In this document: positions 29,757-40,691 of the stretch, piece after piece
Numbering within the stretch: position 1 is the stretch's first letter
How the letters are laid out: each line of letters starts with the position of its first letter
DNA from: Nemertoderma westbladi
Lineage: Eukaryota; Xenacoelomorpha; Nemertodermatida; Nemertodermatidae
DNA: 58,587 bases
NCBI GenBank assembly: GCA_032718475.1
Contig: JAUCBJ010008083.1
Coordinates: forward strand, 1-58,587
Direction: 5' to 3'
Made by a program: the position numbers and the translations under genes
Notes under the pieces: generated by a model
The model's database searches: none
Told to the model about the DNA's origin: nothing
Seen by the model: only the letters and a program-made list of their open reading frames with translations

Positions 29757-29985
29757 AAGGTGCAGTTCCGTCGGAACCAACAACATAGCGCCCCAAGACT
29801 TCACATTCAGCTATAAAGTTTTCCAGTTCATCCGTATTCTCAAGTTCGGTGTCCTTAAGCAGGCCTTTGAGGAAAGTCATTGGCTGTCCACCACACCTAT
29901 TCTCGAAGGAAGGTTGCCACAGCACGAGATTGCGGACAGGTTGATCCTGCCAGCGAAAACAGTGTCCAACAAGCTTCATACTGCG
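29757..29985 (-). pseudogene. RTE-like LINE C-terminal relic
   Basis: The minus strand encodes GHCFRWQDQPVRNLVLWQPS and GGQPMTFLKGLLKDTELEN, clear matches to the C-terminus of the RTE-like family elsewhere in the window (compare 10475-10972). It is more diverged than those copies. Neither the 3' triplet tail nor the RT domain is present. Confidence 0.8.
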
Positions 29986-31035
29986 TCTCTGCGTTCTGCA
30001 GGGTTATGCTGGCTCTTGTCAACGAGATGTCGCCCTAGTTGTATAACATCTCATTACTTATGTGTCATACCTCCCACAACATCACAACTTCCCGCACCTT
30101 CAGTAGTATGTTCCCCTCCAACAACCTTTTGTAATTTAAATTGTCTATCTGAGAAAGATTTAAGCTAGAGGTACAGTAGGTCCACTGGAACATTCTAGAA
30201 CAGAAATTCACCTATTTATCATGGAGATCTGGAATCCGATTGGTCAGTTAATTTGGCTTAGATTAACGGTTTTAATTCAAGATTGCTTCATGAAATATCA
30301 AGATAACCGTTTTGGTCAACCCATTTCCTTTACTTTATATTTTGCTTTGGTTCGGATAGAAAGATGCGCCTTGAAATTCTGATTCAAAATATATCAATAT
30401 TATGATATTTTCGTAAAATATCGAGATTCAAGGTTTTGCGCTTACATACTGTACTCTGTTCAAGGCGCTCACATACTGTACACCTTCGACCCAGTGTTAA
30501 AACATGACCTTCATACTAGAAGAGAGTAGATTTAAGTGGGGTCGTTTCCAACCAACCTCATTACACTATGTTCTGGAATCTAGTGTTGTAATTCAGGTAC
30601 AACCCCCCTCCCCCCAAATGTGTCTACAAATCGTAATTAGATTGCATGAATTTTGAAACATAGATTGTTTCACTCAATTCCTCCTCCATGTGTGAGCCAG
30701 AATTTTATGTTTGCATTCATTCTTTAGCCATAAGCGTTTGAATTTTATTGCACCATTTTCGCCACAGTTATTCTTCAACCTTATAGTGATTTGTTGGTAC
30801 TACAGTATTAGAAAGCTGGTTGTGCAAGGGTTCCAAGTATGTAACACAATCTGAATTTTGTTGAAAAATAGCTGATATATCATATGCATGGGTTTGAATC
30901 TGAGCGAGGCTACTTTATACTACTTAATAAATACAACATAATTCTGGAACATTTTGTTTATTCCATACGTAGCTATAATCCTACTATTACGTACTTATGA
31001 ATTATCAGTACAACGTTGAGTTATTGAAGAACAAT
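29986..31035. other. Unassigned AT-rich DNA
   Basis: No gene or bounded repeat is recognised. A C-rich run lies at about 30603-30616. Confidence 0.4.
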
Positions 31036-31048
31036 AATCCCCAATTAC

Positions 31049-31140
31049 GAAGCAGGACCTTATCGCCCCTGGGTCCTTATCGCCCCTATAAATTGCATTT
31101 TTGTTGAGAACTTATTGCCCCTGGTCCTTTATCGCACCTT
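31049..31140 (+). repeat. MULE left terminal repeat with four TTATCGCCCC-type words
   Basis: Words at about 31059, 31077, 31109 and 31128 vary around TTATCGCCCCT. The block is the inverted counterpart of 33943-34047. Confidence 0.8.
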
Positions 31141-31298
31141 TCATTATATACAGGCTACATTCCCTCAACTTTCCCATACTTCCTCTAAGTCACATATATT
31201 ATAGTTATAGTTTACAGTATAGATAAAGTCAAATTGTTTCAGTTTTAGAAGGCCTACAATTAATTATAACATCCAAACCTGATATCAGATAGCTGAAT

Positions 31299-31670
31299 AT
31301 GGACTTCGGAATGGTAGAGTATCGGTTAAGTAAAAAGAAAAACCCTCAACCGGTTTACCGTAGCAATGCGCATGAAGACACACTATTTATATTTACGGTG
31401 AAAAAACGTAACAACGATGGCACAGTTAGTATTCGTTGTGTTGGGAGCGACAATGTAAACCATAGACGTGCCCAGGGGACACCATCTCGTACTATTGTAA
31501 CAGCAAGAATTCTTAATGACCGATGGATTTCTAATACAGACGAAGGAAACCATATTTGTTTAGATACACTCAATCAATCAACCGCAGCTATCACTGTTGT
31601 ACACGAATATAGAGAGACATCTGCGGCTTTACGTCAATCTGCCAAACGTCCTGCTCCATGCTCACAATGA
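31299..31670 (+). CDS. MULE N-terminal FLYWCH-like zinc-finger frame
   Basis: ATG at 31299; 123 codons. The region from YRSNAHEDTLFIFTVKKR through VSIRCVGSD, TPSRTIVTARILNDRW and ending NTDEGNHIC has the pattern of FLYWCH DNA-binding fingers found at the N-terminus of many animal MULE transposases: hydrophobic start, conserved Cys, Arg/Ala strand, then His/Cys. The transposase continues at once in the +1 frame, so the copy has a frameshift or a small intron near 31600-31670. It would bind the terminal repeats. Confidence 0.65.
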   Translation: MDFGMVEYRLSKKKNPQPVYRSNAHEDTLFIFTVKKRNNDGTVSIRCVGSDNVNHRRAQGTPSRTIVTARILNDRWISNTDEGNHICLDTLNQSTAAITVVHEYRETSAALRQSAKRPAPCSQ

Positions 31671-32694
31671 TACATTGGAGCATTGGAGCAATGATACATG
31701 GATACATCCACAGGTGAAGGTTTTTCTGCTATCTACATGTACTAAACAATTAGAAGCAATGAGGATTGCAAGACACATTATTTGTGATGGTCAATATAAG
31801 TATAATCCCTGTGATGCCGGTGCAGGTTTTGATACGGTAGGCGCATACAATATTATGGCTGTATTTAGCGAGTTGCCCGAACGGTCAGAGGGGGTTATTG
31901 TCTCCACCACATTGCTAGCCGGTGAAGATGAGCGGCATTTCGAAAAAATATTCCGCGCTATTAGGGATGGTATGGAAGCTGAGTTTGGTGACGTAGGGCA
32001 ACCCAGATGCTGGCATTTTGACTTTCAACATGCAGAAATAAATATGTGCCGCCAAGTTTTTCTTGAGGATACTATTCTGTGTTGCCTGTACCATATGACA
32101 GAAGCCATGAAAAAGTGGCGAGTCAGGAATGGACTACAGCGACTATTCGAGACCGACAGCCAATTTCATAATTGGTGCCGTAGCTTCGTCGGGATTTGTA
32201 TGCTTCCACCGGGTGAAATACCTCGAATCATGCTGCATCTCCAGAACAACCCCCCAGCTAATGCAACACCAGCTGTCCACTTAGCATGTCAAAGATTTGC
32301 TGGTTACTTTATCAGTTATTATGGTAGGATGTCAAATTTGTGGTGTCATTCGATGAACGATGGTCCAAGGACTACCAACCTACTCGAAGGATATCACAAC
32401 CACCAATCAGCAACCGTATTTACCCATGTGAGACGAAGCTTTGGTGATTGGATTAATGCAGCGCAGCAGGAGCAACGAAACGCTGTTGTTCGTATAGAAC
32501 AGCTACACTGGGGTGGACCAATAGCAATCATGCGTCGTCGACGAAGTGATATCACCAATGAAAACAGAATCAACAACACCCGGATCTCTTTTCACCAAAT
32601 GACCATTTTATATTTACCTATTGGTGCACCCGTCCCTATAGCTAAAGTTGAACGATATATCTCTAAACAAGCTAGTCAAATACATCGGTTATAA
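31597..32694 (+). CDS. MULE transposase catalytic domain
   Basis: The frame has no ATG at its start (first codon TTG); real homology begins near 31680. The DDE residues can be placed: D in CDGQYKYNP (31785), D in WHFDFQHAEINMCRQ (about 32020) and E in TTNLLEGYHNH (32385). The intervening LYHMTEAMKKW and GICMLPPGEIP blocks match the MULE transposase fold. The N-terminal DNA-binding part lies in the other frame (31299-31670). The C-terminus ends at 32694. The triad is intact, so the protein may still be competent apart from the frame break. It cuts and pastes the element at its terminal repeats. Confidence 0.85.
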   Translation: MYTNIERHLRLYVNLPNVLLHAHNDTLEHWSNDTWIHPQVKVFLLSTCTKQLEAMRIARHIICDGQYKYNPCDAGAGFDTVGAYNIMAVFSELPERSEGVIVSTTLLAGEDERHFEKIFRAIRDGMEAEFGDVGQPRCWHFDFQHAEINMCRQVFLEDTILCCLYHMTEAMKKWRVRNGLQRLFETDSQFHNWCRSFVGICMLPPGEIPRIMLHLQNNPPANATPAVHLACQRFAGYFISYYGRMSNLWCHSMNDGPRTTNLLEGYHNHQSATVFTHVRRSFGDWINAAQQEQRNAVVRIEQLHWGGPIAIMRRRRSDITNENRINNTRISFHQMTILYLPIGAPVPIAKVERYISKQASQIHRL

Positions 32695-32999
32695 TGTCTT
32701 TGGAATGAACTTCAATGCACCGCAACAACCTGCCTCGCCTGTGCAAGATATCCGCCACACGGCTGCTCAATTACATCCAGAAGATGAACCTGTTCTTTTA
32801 CAGTTGTAATCAAGCACAGTCATACATTACTGTACAGTATATCCTTTACCTCCACTCCACTCCTATAAATGTTAACTCATAAATTCAACATATTTTTGTA
32901 TGTTGTTTAATAAATAATACATGTATAATTTACTGTATGACTTGGAATATATTGTACTTTTGGTCGAAATATTCATATTTTCATATTTAATTCATAGAC

Positions 33000-33180
33000 T
33001 AAGCAGTCGCTTTATCTAGTGGTAACAGTATGGGCTTTCATTCAGGGGGTCCTAGTTCGATCTCTGGATGCAGCGTCCAGATTCAGTCTGTTTGGGCACG
33101 GGGCTTGCGGACTAGCTCTACCTAGATTGTCACCCTTCACTGGTTGGTAAATCAGATACTATATAAAATTTGAGCTTTAC
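33000..33180 (+). repeat. tRNA-derived SINE-like unit (tRNA-Glu-like head)
   Basis: The head has TTATCTAGTGGTAACAG (A box, 33012-33028), an anticodon-loop-like GGGCTTTCATTCAGG and AGTTCGATCTCTGG (B box, from 33054). The arrangement resembles tRNA-Glu(UUC), including the TTTC loop. Stems are degraded, so it is not a functional tRNA. A body of about 100 bp follows, ending near an A-rich ACTATATAAAA. It sits inside the MULE, downstream of the transposase. Confidence 0.5.
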
Positions 33181-33186
33181 ACTTTA

Positions 33187-33357
33187 ACAAAGACGATTCC
33201 ACTTTGCAGGACATTGCTTTCGCCGTGAGGACCAGCCTGTGCACAATCGTGTTCTTTGGCAGCCTCATGAAGAATATATGCATGATGGACAGCCCATGAC
33301 TCTAAGGACATGACTTTTGAAGATTCGGATAATCTCGCGAAAGTCATGGTGGATAGT
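33187..33357 (+). pseudogene. RTE-like LINE C-terminal fragment inside the MULE
   Basis: The DNA matches the family segment encoding RFAGHCFR through QPMT (CTTTGCAGGACATTGCTTTC, then GACAGCCCATGACT). It is followed by a rearranged piece of the GATGATCTAGC-like stretch and then by the minisatellite. It is too short to say when it arrived. Confidence 0.7.
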
Positions 33358-33393
33358 ATAAGGTCGATAAATGAGATTGAGATTGGTAAATAT

Positions 33394-33892
33394 AGTAGAA
33401 GGGTTTACTGTGTAAGATCACCCATGGTTGCGAACAGGCATTCCTTTAGGAAACGGAGTAGAAGGGTTTACTGTGTAAGATCACCCATGGTGGTGAACAA
33501 GCATTCCTTTAGGAAACGGAGTAGAAGGGTTTACTGTGGAAGATCACCAATGGTGGTGAACAGGCATTCATTTAGGAAACAGAGTGGAAGGGTTTACTGT
33601 GGAAGATCACCAATGGTGGCGAACAGGCATTCCTTTAGGAAACGGAGTAGAAGGGTTTACTGTGGAAGATCACCCATGGTGGTGAACAGGCATTCCTTTA
33701 GGAAACGGAGTAGAAGGGTTTACTGTGGAAGATCACCCATGGTGGTGAACAGGCATTCCTTTAGGAAACAGAGTGGAAGAGTTTACTGTGCAAGATCACC
33801 CATGGTGGTGAACAGGTATTCCTTTAGGAAACGGAGTAGAAGGGTTTACTGTGTAAGATCACCCATGGTGGTGAACAGGCATTCCACGGCTT
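33394..33892 (+). repeat. 63 bp minisatellite, eight copies, in open frame
   Basis: Eight tandem units of 63 bp, each holding AGTAGAAGGGTTTACTGTG and GTGAACAGGCATTCCTTTAG, with few substitutions between copies. Since 63 is divisible by three, a 194-codon frame (33310-33894) stays open and would encode a 21-residue basic repeat (RRVYCGRSPMVVNRHSFRK). The lack of any non-repetitive coding context makes it more likely a passive minisatellite than a gene. Confidence 0.9.
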
Positions 33893-33942
33893 AGTAAGTA
33901 TAAACGTTTCTCCAATTCAAAATTCATATTTGTCATAGTGGC

Positions 33943-34047
33943 GATAAGTTACCAGGGGCGATAAAGACCCGGGGGCGATATATTCTCAAGAGGCGATAAA
34001 GGACCATTTAAGGGGCGATAGGTTCCCAGGGGGCGATAAGGTCCTAC
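33943..34047 (-). repeat. MULE right terminal repeat with six GGGGCGATA-type words
   Basis: Words at about 33943, 33957, 33972, 33992, 34013 and 34030. They are the reverse complement of the TTATCGCCCC words at the left end. The right end has more copies than the left, suggesting internal expansion of the terminal repeat. Confidence 0.8.
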
Positions 34048-34086
34048 AATCCCCAATTACCTAGGTAAATAACAAAATTCTTATTT

Positions 34087-35238
34087 GGTGTTCGGACACT
34101 TCCCCCCCCGGACAGTTCGCCCCCGCTCAAGTAGGACACTTCCCCCCCCAGACACTTCCCCCCCGCGGACACTTCCCCCCCCCGACTGTTCTTAACTTCG
34201 CACATTCGTATTTTTCATTTTGTAAGGTAAACGGACCGCTTGTATCCAGATAAGTTATATCCAATTTTCCTTTCGTAGCTCAGAAAGTGATCTTTTGCAT
34301 CCCGATTTTACATTTTATATCCAAGTTTTATTTATGGGTTTTATCAATGCAATTACATCGTATTGTTTGCTAATCTTTAAACAATTAATTATATTAGATG
34401 ACCTATAAATTCCATCCCCGGAATGATATACTGTTTTTATTAACTATAGAATTATAATAATTAATTGTTTTAATTATAGGTATTATTATGTAATAGTCTT
34501 CTTCAAATTGTAGCAGTTGGGGATGAATATTATTGTTGCAATCAAAATTATACCTCTCCAGGGTAAAATCGACATGCGTCGACCTGTATTCTGTGTTCAG
34601 ATCATGTGTGCAGATCCTGTGTTCAGTTCTATACATACTACTGTATATAGATATTATACACACTACATATTAAATTTCCTGGTTACTTGCAATATTTTTA
34701 ATAGGACTTTGTTGAATTATATAATATTGTAGTAATTTATATATTAAATTGGTTAACATTCAATACAGCTCCTACTTTAGGCTTAGTCAAATTTATTATC
34801 TGATGATACAAACATGAATTAATTATTTCAAAGTGGTCTTAAGTCTTTCACCACGGGCACTCAGGGAAATGCCGGGGTCTGGGGGCGATAACCCCCAAGA
34901 AAAGAAGCGGGGGTTTGGGGGCGGGAGCCCCCAAGAAAAGAAGCGGGGGTTTGGGGGCGGCAACCCCCAATTAAAAGAAATTAAAAGAATTAAAGGAATT
35001 AAAAGAAAAACAAACAAAATTTGACTATAAAAATGTTTCTTTTATAATTTTGAAAACTTGACTTGTCCTGTAACCATTTTTAACTTTTGTTTATTGCTTT
35101 GATGCACCCAGATTAATTTTAACACTTTAACTGGGGGGGAAGTGTCCGGGGGGGAAGTGTCCGGGGGGGAAGTGTCCGGGGGGGAAGTGTCCTACTTGGG
35201 CGGGGGGGAAGTGTCCGGGGGGGAAGTGTCCTAGATCC
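34087..35238. mobile_element. Non-autonomous MULE-like element with C-rich repeated termini
   Basis: Both ends carry tandem GGACACTTCCCCCCC words in inverted orientation: about four between 34094 and 34193 and about five between 35133 and 35231. TTCTTATTT lies just outside each end (34078-34086 and 35239-35247), a 9 bp target duplication. The interior has no transposase. Size, duplication length and terminal organisation resemble the autonomous MULE immediately to the left, although the repeated words differ. Confidence 0.75.
34868..34975 (+). repeat. G/C-rich tandem hairpin repeat
   Basis: Three related units combine GGGGGTTTGGGGGCGG-like runs with CCCCCAAGAAAAGAAG. The G runs and following C runs can form stem-loops, and the G-rich strand fits a G-quadruplex pattern. 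It lies inside the non-autonomous MULE-like element. Confidence 0.75.
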
Positions 35239-35247
35239 TTCTTATTT

Positions 35248-35735
35248 AGTTCTAGCTGAATTGACTCAGCGGTAAATAATGTAAATTTTAACAATAAAAC
35301 ATATTTCTTACTTAAAGCAAATTTTAACTAATTAAAACTATAATGGATATACATTCCGGCTGTATAATTTTTAAGTATAATTATTTAAATCTTATACTAG
35401 TAAATAATTAATTTCCATGAAAGGACATTCTGAAAATGCATTTTTTTTACCGCAATCAACTTACTAACTAATTATACATAACTGCTTTTATTTTAGCTTC
35501 TCGAAGCGATTCGATGGCCCCACGCAAATTCAGCTTGGAAAATTTATAAACCTTTTGCCACACTGAATGTGTTCGGTTAGATTGATCGAGTTATTAATGT
35601 TCAAATATTGCGCACGACAGAACAAGAGAATGAAAGAGCGATAGACACACTATAGCACTCCTGACCATTCTCTAGAAGATCCTGGAACGAGTTGGTTACA
35701 ATCAACTGCTGTACTACATAATTTCTAGGTAGCTC
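35248..35735. other. Unassigned spacer
   Basis: No coding or repeat feature is recognised between the MULE-like element and the start of LINE homology. Confidence 0.4.
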
Positions 35736-37280
35736 ATATACAGACTGCAATCGGGTTTTAGGGCCGGCTATTCAACGGAGTCAGCTTTATTAATGGTAGA
35801 TAATGTAATAAGGGAATCCATAGACAAATGGAGAGTGACTGGGATGGTCCTTATTGATCTACGCAAAGCGTTTACAACAGTCAACCATACGATTTTACTG
35901 CAGAAACTAAGAGCATTAGGGGCCTCAGAAGCAACAATAAAATGGTTTAAATCATATTTAATCGGCCGATCCCAGTATGTGCGAATCGGAAAATCCAAAT
36001 CAACTCGACTTAGTATAGAACATGGAGTCCCAGAGGGATCCGTCCTGGGTGCCCTCCTTTATATAGCTGAAACAAATGATTTTCATCAGGTAATAGAAGA
36101 TGATACAGTCGACCCATCGTTTGCCGATGACACAGCCCTACTCATGAGCAACGAAGACACTAAAGCTATATCAAAATCGTTAACCGAAACCATGGGACAC
36201 GTTGCCGAATGGTGTGCAGAGAACAAGTTAACCATTAATTACGGTAAGACTGAATGCATCTTACTGGGATCCCACCAGCGTGTCGCTGCGTCAGATGAAA
36301 TGAAAGTTTTCTGCAATGACAAACCAGTCATAAACTCCATGTCAGTAAAATACCTAGGAGCCGAAATTAACACGCATCTGACCGGTTTAGAGATGGCGAC
36401 AAAAATAATAAAAAAAGGTAACAATCGCCTAAAGTTTCTACATCGTAACGGAGCAGTACTTGACCAGCACACAAGAAGGCTCCTTTGTAATACCCTAATA
36501 CAGCCGCACGTTGACTATGCGGCATCCACGTGGTTCAACTCTATAACTCTAAAGTACAAAAACCAACTGGAGGCCCTAGTACGGAAATGTATTCGTTTTT
36601 GCCTAAAACTAGGTGCCAGAGAACACATTGGCCTCCTTCACTACAAGGCAATCAACTGGCTACCATTACCCCAGCGTGTCGAGGCTGTCACGCTGGCGCA
36701 CATGTACAGGATCGCACATGGTACGGCGCCAGAATACCTCTCCGACATGATTACACCGGCCCCTGGGAGACGCAGCGCACGCTCTCACAACCAACAACAA
36801 ATCATTACACAGAGGTCTACTATCTACGGGCAGCACGCGTTCAGCTACAAGGGACCACTCCATTGGAATCGCCTACCCCAGTCCATAGTGAATGCGCCCT
36901 CCCTTTGATGCCTTCAAACACCAACTGAAAAAACACATATTAACAAACGTGGCAGAAACCGATATCTGAAAACACCTATTCGAGGCTGAGCCCCCCTCTT
37001 AACTCTTAACTTTAACATTAATATTATCCACTATTTTTATTTATAGGACCCTCATGGAAACGAGGTTTAATACCTCATGAGGCTATCCTTACACTTGGTT
37101 TTAACTCACAATTTTTTTAATAATCGAATGTTTTTACTTTACACATTCAAATAACTACTATGTAATTTACTTAACATTTTACGACATGTCCCCTTACAGT
37201 TAGTAATTATGTTCGGTGCAGTACGCTTTAAGCCAGCTCTACCACCAGTGTAAAAAAAATCAATCAATCAATCAATCAAA
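35736..37280 (+). mobile_element. 5'-truncated L2/CR1-like LINE with (TCAA)n tail
   Basis: Homology to a non-LTR reverse transcriptase starts near 35740 and the 3' end is a (TCAA)n run at 37258-37280. The 3' untranslated stretch has AGGTTTAATACCTCATGAGG, an imperfect hairpin near the tail. The endonuclease and the start of the RT are missing. Microsatellite tails instead of poly(A) are typical of L2/CR1-type elements. Confidence 0.8.
35793..36908 (+). pseudogene. L2/CR1-like reverse transcriptase, partial
   Basis: The ATG at 35793 lies inside the RT palm; the same frame is open further upstream to about 35736 (QSGFRAGYSTESALL before the ATG), so this ATG is not the natural start. The motifs MVLIDLRKAFTTVNH (first catalytic D), EGSVLGALL and SFADDTALLM (catalytic DD intact) are present, then CR1/L2-type thumb and C-terminal blocks (QPHVDYAASTWF, INWLPLPQRVEA, YRIAHGTAPEYLSDM). 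At about 36900 a frame change ends the frame early; the usual C-terminal end lies in the next frame for ~25 codons. Confidence 0.85.
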
Positions 37281-40200
37281 CACCGATTGAGATAGTGGTT
37301 CTTGAGGTAGTCGCTTACTTTCATGGTTCGCCCCACACTAGTCTTGACAGAATGTGTGCGCTCTCTATGAGCTGAGCTACGCATGCAAATCTAGCCAAGA
37401 GCTGCTGTTTAATATACTTAGTCTCCTCCCATCAGCACGGCAGTATACCAGGTATCCTGTTGCTATAAACTTTTAAATAAATTCAAATTACGTATAAGAT
37501 TAGTAGGGGACATTAGACTAGGAACATTCTTAGATGATTAGTTATTTAAATCGCTATGCTTTTTTATTGTATTATATACTATGGCACTACAGTAAAACTA
37601 TAACTCCTAATACTACAGGTCGAGCGAGCTCGGTCATACAGTAAAACAAGGTGACGAAGTTATCTGTTATGGAATACCGGAGGCAACAAATTTTTAATTT
37701 TTCGTATTCATTCATATTTTTTTTAGATTTTTTTTAGACATTTGCACACCAATCGTCAAACTATGGTGGCTGAATGTGGCCAATCTCATTAATTTTTAAA
37801 ATGGGAAATATAATAATAAATTAATTAATTATAATTCAACCAGAAAAAAAATTCATGATTATAATTTAACCAGAACAAAATTTATGAAATATAATTCAAC
37901 CAGAAAAAAAATACAAAGAATAGGGTATACTTAAAAAATACAATATACTTCAAATATTTTGGAGGGAAATTTGAAATAACAAGTAACAAAAAAATGAGAA
38001 AAGGTTATATTTCGACCTCTATCGGCAAACTGTAGATAGAGTGAGTAGGCCTACCGTGCCACAAAGAAGGAGCCAGTTTCTGTACATAGAGTTGGTTCCA
38101 TTTTGTTTCATAAGCCAAATGAGGCATTTTCCACAAAACAATATTATTTATTGTAATTTCGTTTTGGAGTATAATCAAAGGGTTTTGACATATTGGTAAT
38201 CTTCTGTTATTTAAAAAAAAACACATTGTTTTTCGAAATATTGGAATCATGTATAGGGAAGTAGGTTGTTTCAGAAATTTCAAAAATTTTTTTATTTTTT
38301 TACAATTATTAATCAAAAATTATTAACCCTTAGACAAATTCGATTTCAAGGTTTTACATTTTTTTTATCAAATCTGCCTCTATGATATTAAACAATGAGG
38401 TCATGATTCATTTTTTCCAATTTTACATCAATGTTTCTCGAGCTAACATTTAAGTATTAATTACTAATATTTATAATATTAAAATGTCTTTTATGGCTTT
38501 AGAAGGAGGTCTATATGCAAAACTGGCTAATAGGTGGTTTTGAAACGATAAATATCTGAGTTATACGTGGGAGTAGGGGTTTCTAGGTGTGTTAATCGGA
38601 TTCAGTATACATTTTAACATAAAGAAATACAGCAATCACCATTTCGGCACACATTGGTGGTTTCAAAAAGGGACCAAAGTTATATGCCAATTTTTAGCTT
38701 AAACGGGTTAAAATCGCGGAAACTTTATACGGTTTTTCACTGTCAGATATTTCGCTCTCTAGTGGCAGGCTGGTGAACTACGTAACGATTACCGACCCCA
38801 CAAACACACTGGGTGTGTTCTAGAATATTCAACTTAAGAACGGGCCAATAACCATAATGGAATTGCTAGAAGAGTGAAAGGATACTTTCACGTTCTCACT
38901 TTCAGATATTTCGCCCTCTAGCGGCAGACCAGAGAACTGCAGACGGATTATCCTCCTTTGAATGAAACAGCTAATGGTCTAGTACAAATCTACTAAGTTG
39001 CAATTTTAACAGAATGAAAGCAAAGAAATGGGAGGACATTTAATAAGCGTACAGAACTGGTAAATTTACTGAACTGCACAGGGCCGGTGCGGTATTTCAT
39101 TTCCCTCCAAAATGTTTGAAATATATTTCATTAATTTTATTTTATTTACATCGCCGTATCAAACAACAATTAAGAAATGTTTTTAAATAATATTGCGTTT
39201 TGGTGATATCCACGTACCGCTGCAAAGTTAATAACCAATTTAGTAACAATAAACTCAATAACATTTCTTGAGTATTCTCCATTGATGATAGCCATTGTGT
39301 GAATAGTTACTATAATAATAACTGATACGATTCTTCGTGCAAAATATATAGTCAAATATATACCAAATATATACTCAAAACTATCACAACTCTGTGATTC
39401 TAAATATTACAGCTATTTAATAATCCAAAAATTTACTAATTACCGATTTTTACCTAATTAAGTACAAATTTTGAATCGTGAATATATAATATAACGTTGA
39501 ATAATGATAAGCTGCCTTCAAAGAAATTTAATGCAATATGCGCTGAAAATGAAAAAAAGTGCTACGGAAAAGTAGTACGTGAAAAAAGTGTATGGGTGGA
39601 AGTGAGGGAGTATAGGAGATTGATATTTTATTGTCATTTAGGAGCTCAACGATTTTAATTGGTTTATTTTATCACTCAATGACAACCTCCACCTTTTCAA
39701 TGGATTATAAATAATAAATTAATTGGAATTTAGAATGTGATGAAATGTATTATGATATGTCGTTAATCGTCCTTGAATAAAAGTAATTATTTGTATGTTT
39801 TAGATAATAGATTTTTATTTGTTACCGAACGGATTTTAATTCATTATCTGCAATTCCAGATTGTAGGCCCATAATGTTGACATTGTTGCCCGTGCAGTGA
39901 GAAATCTTGGTAGGCGTATCGAGAAAGTAAGGCCAACAGCCAACAACAAGGGACTTGTTTTCGGTGCACCAATCTGATAGGTCCCCAAAATCTACAAAAA
40001 AGCATTAAATCTTGTGTGCAGCCAAAGGGGCTCCATATTTATCTTCTGAAACTTGTACCAAATGTTGGTACATATTCCAACCTATTCTATTCAGTGATAT
40101 TTCTAAAAAAATTATGAGTTTTTCATTTTTGAATGCGTTATAGAACAAGCTGATGGGTCTTGCTTTATGGCCGCTTACCTTTTAGGTATGTCCATCTAAA

Positions 40201-40636
40201 GTAGGAACCTTGAACCTTTCAAGTTATCGGGCAGTTATCAATGTATGTAACAAAACTATTTAGATTATCAATGTTGATGTTGATGTATCAATGTCTATTA
40301 GTGCTGGGGTGTTTAGACCATGAGCTGCTTAGTAACGTTAGATATATGGGTTTCAGGGACGGTAAATCGTTAAGTATTTTAAAATATAAAAATCTTACGC
40401 TGTGCCACTTTTGAGGCCTCTAAATTGACAGCGTGGCAAATCCAAATTGTTGGTTTTTCTCTGTAGTGTTTTGTTTTTTAAATAATATTATTGGGGTTTT
40501 TAAAAACGTTAATCAAAATTAGTTAATACGTAAACATGAAACTGAAAGGGTTTGCTATTGGAGATGCTCATCTATTTTACTTGCCTCGGATCGCTCAGCC
40601 ATTTAACCAACTCTTACTGCTTTCATATAAACTGCA

Positions 40637-40691
40637 CTTTATGCAGCTGTATGCAGCTGTATGCAGCTGTATGCAGCTGTATGCAGCTGTA
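40637..40691 (+). repeat. ATGCAGCTGT decamer array
   Basis: Five perfect copies of the 10 bp unit, plus an imperfect one at the right edge. Each unit contains CAGCTG, an E-box-like hexamer, but nothing else suggests regulation. Confidence 0.85.

Larger units (their letters stand above)
31049..34047 (+). mobile_element. MULE (Mutator-like) DNA transposon, 3.0 kb
   Basis: The ends are inverted copies sharing AGGACCTTATCGCCCC, and the 13-mer AATCCCCAATTAC occurs just outside both ends (31036-31048 and 34048-34060). MULE target duplications are usually 8-11 bp, so a few bases may be coincidental or terminal. Inside are a FLYWCH-like frame and a MULE transposase (31299-32694), then a SINE-like unit (about 33000-33180), an RTE-like fragment (33187-33357) and a 63 bp minisatellite (33394-33892). 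The termini contain repeated TTATCGCCCCT words, probable transposase binding sites by analogy with subterminal repeats of other DNA transposons. Confidence 0.85.

Noticed and set aside
33394-33892. CRISPR array
   Set aside because: The repeats are contiguous with no unique spacers, and the DNA is from an animal.
33310-33894. Gene for a 194-residue repeat protein
   Set aside because: The frame is a 63 bp minisatellite with unit length divisible by three, so openness is expected by chance once the first unit is open.
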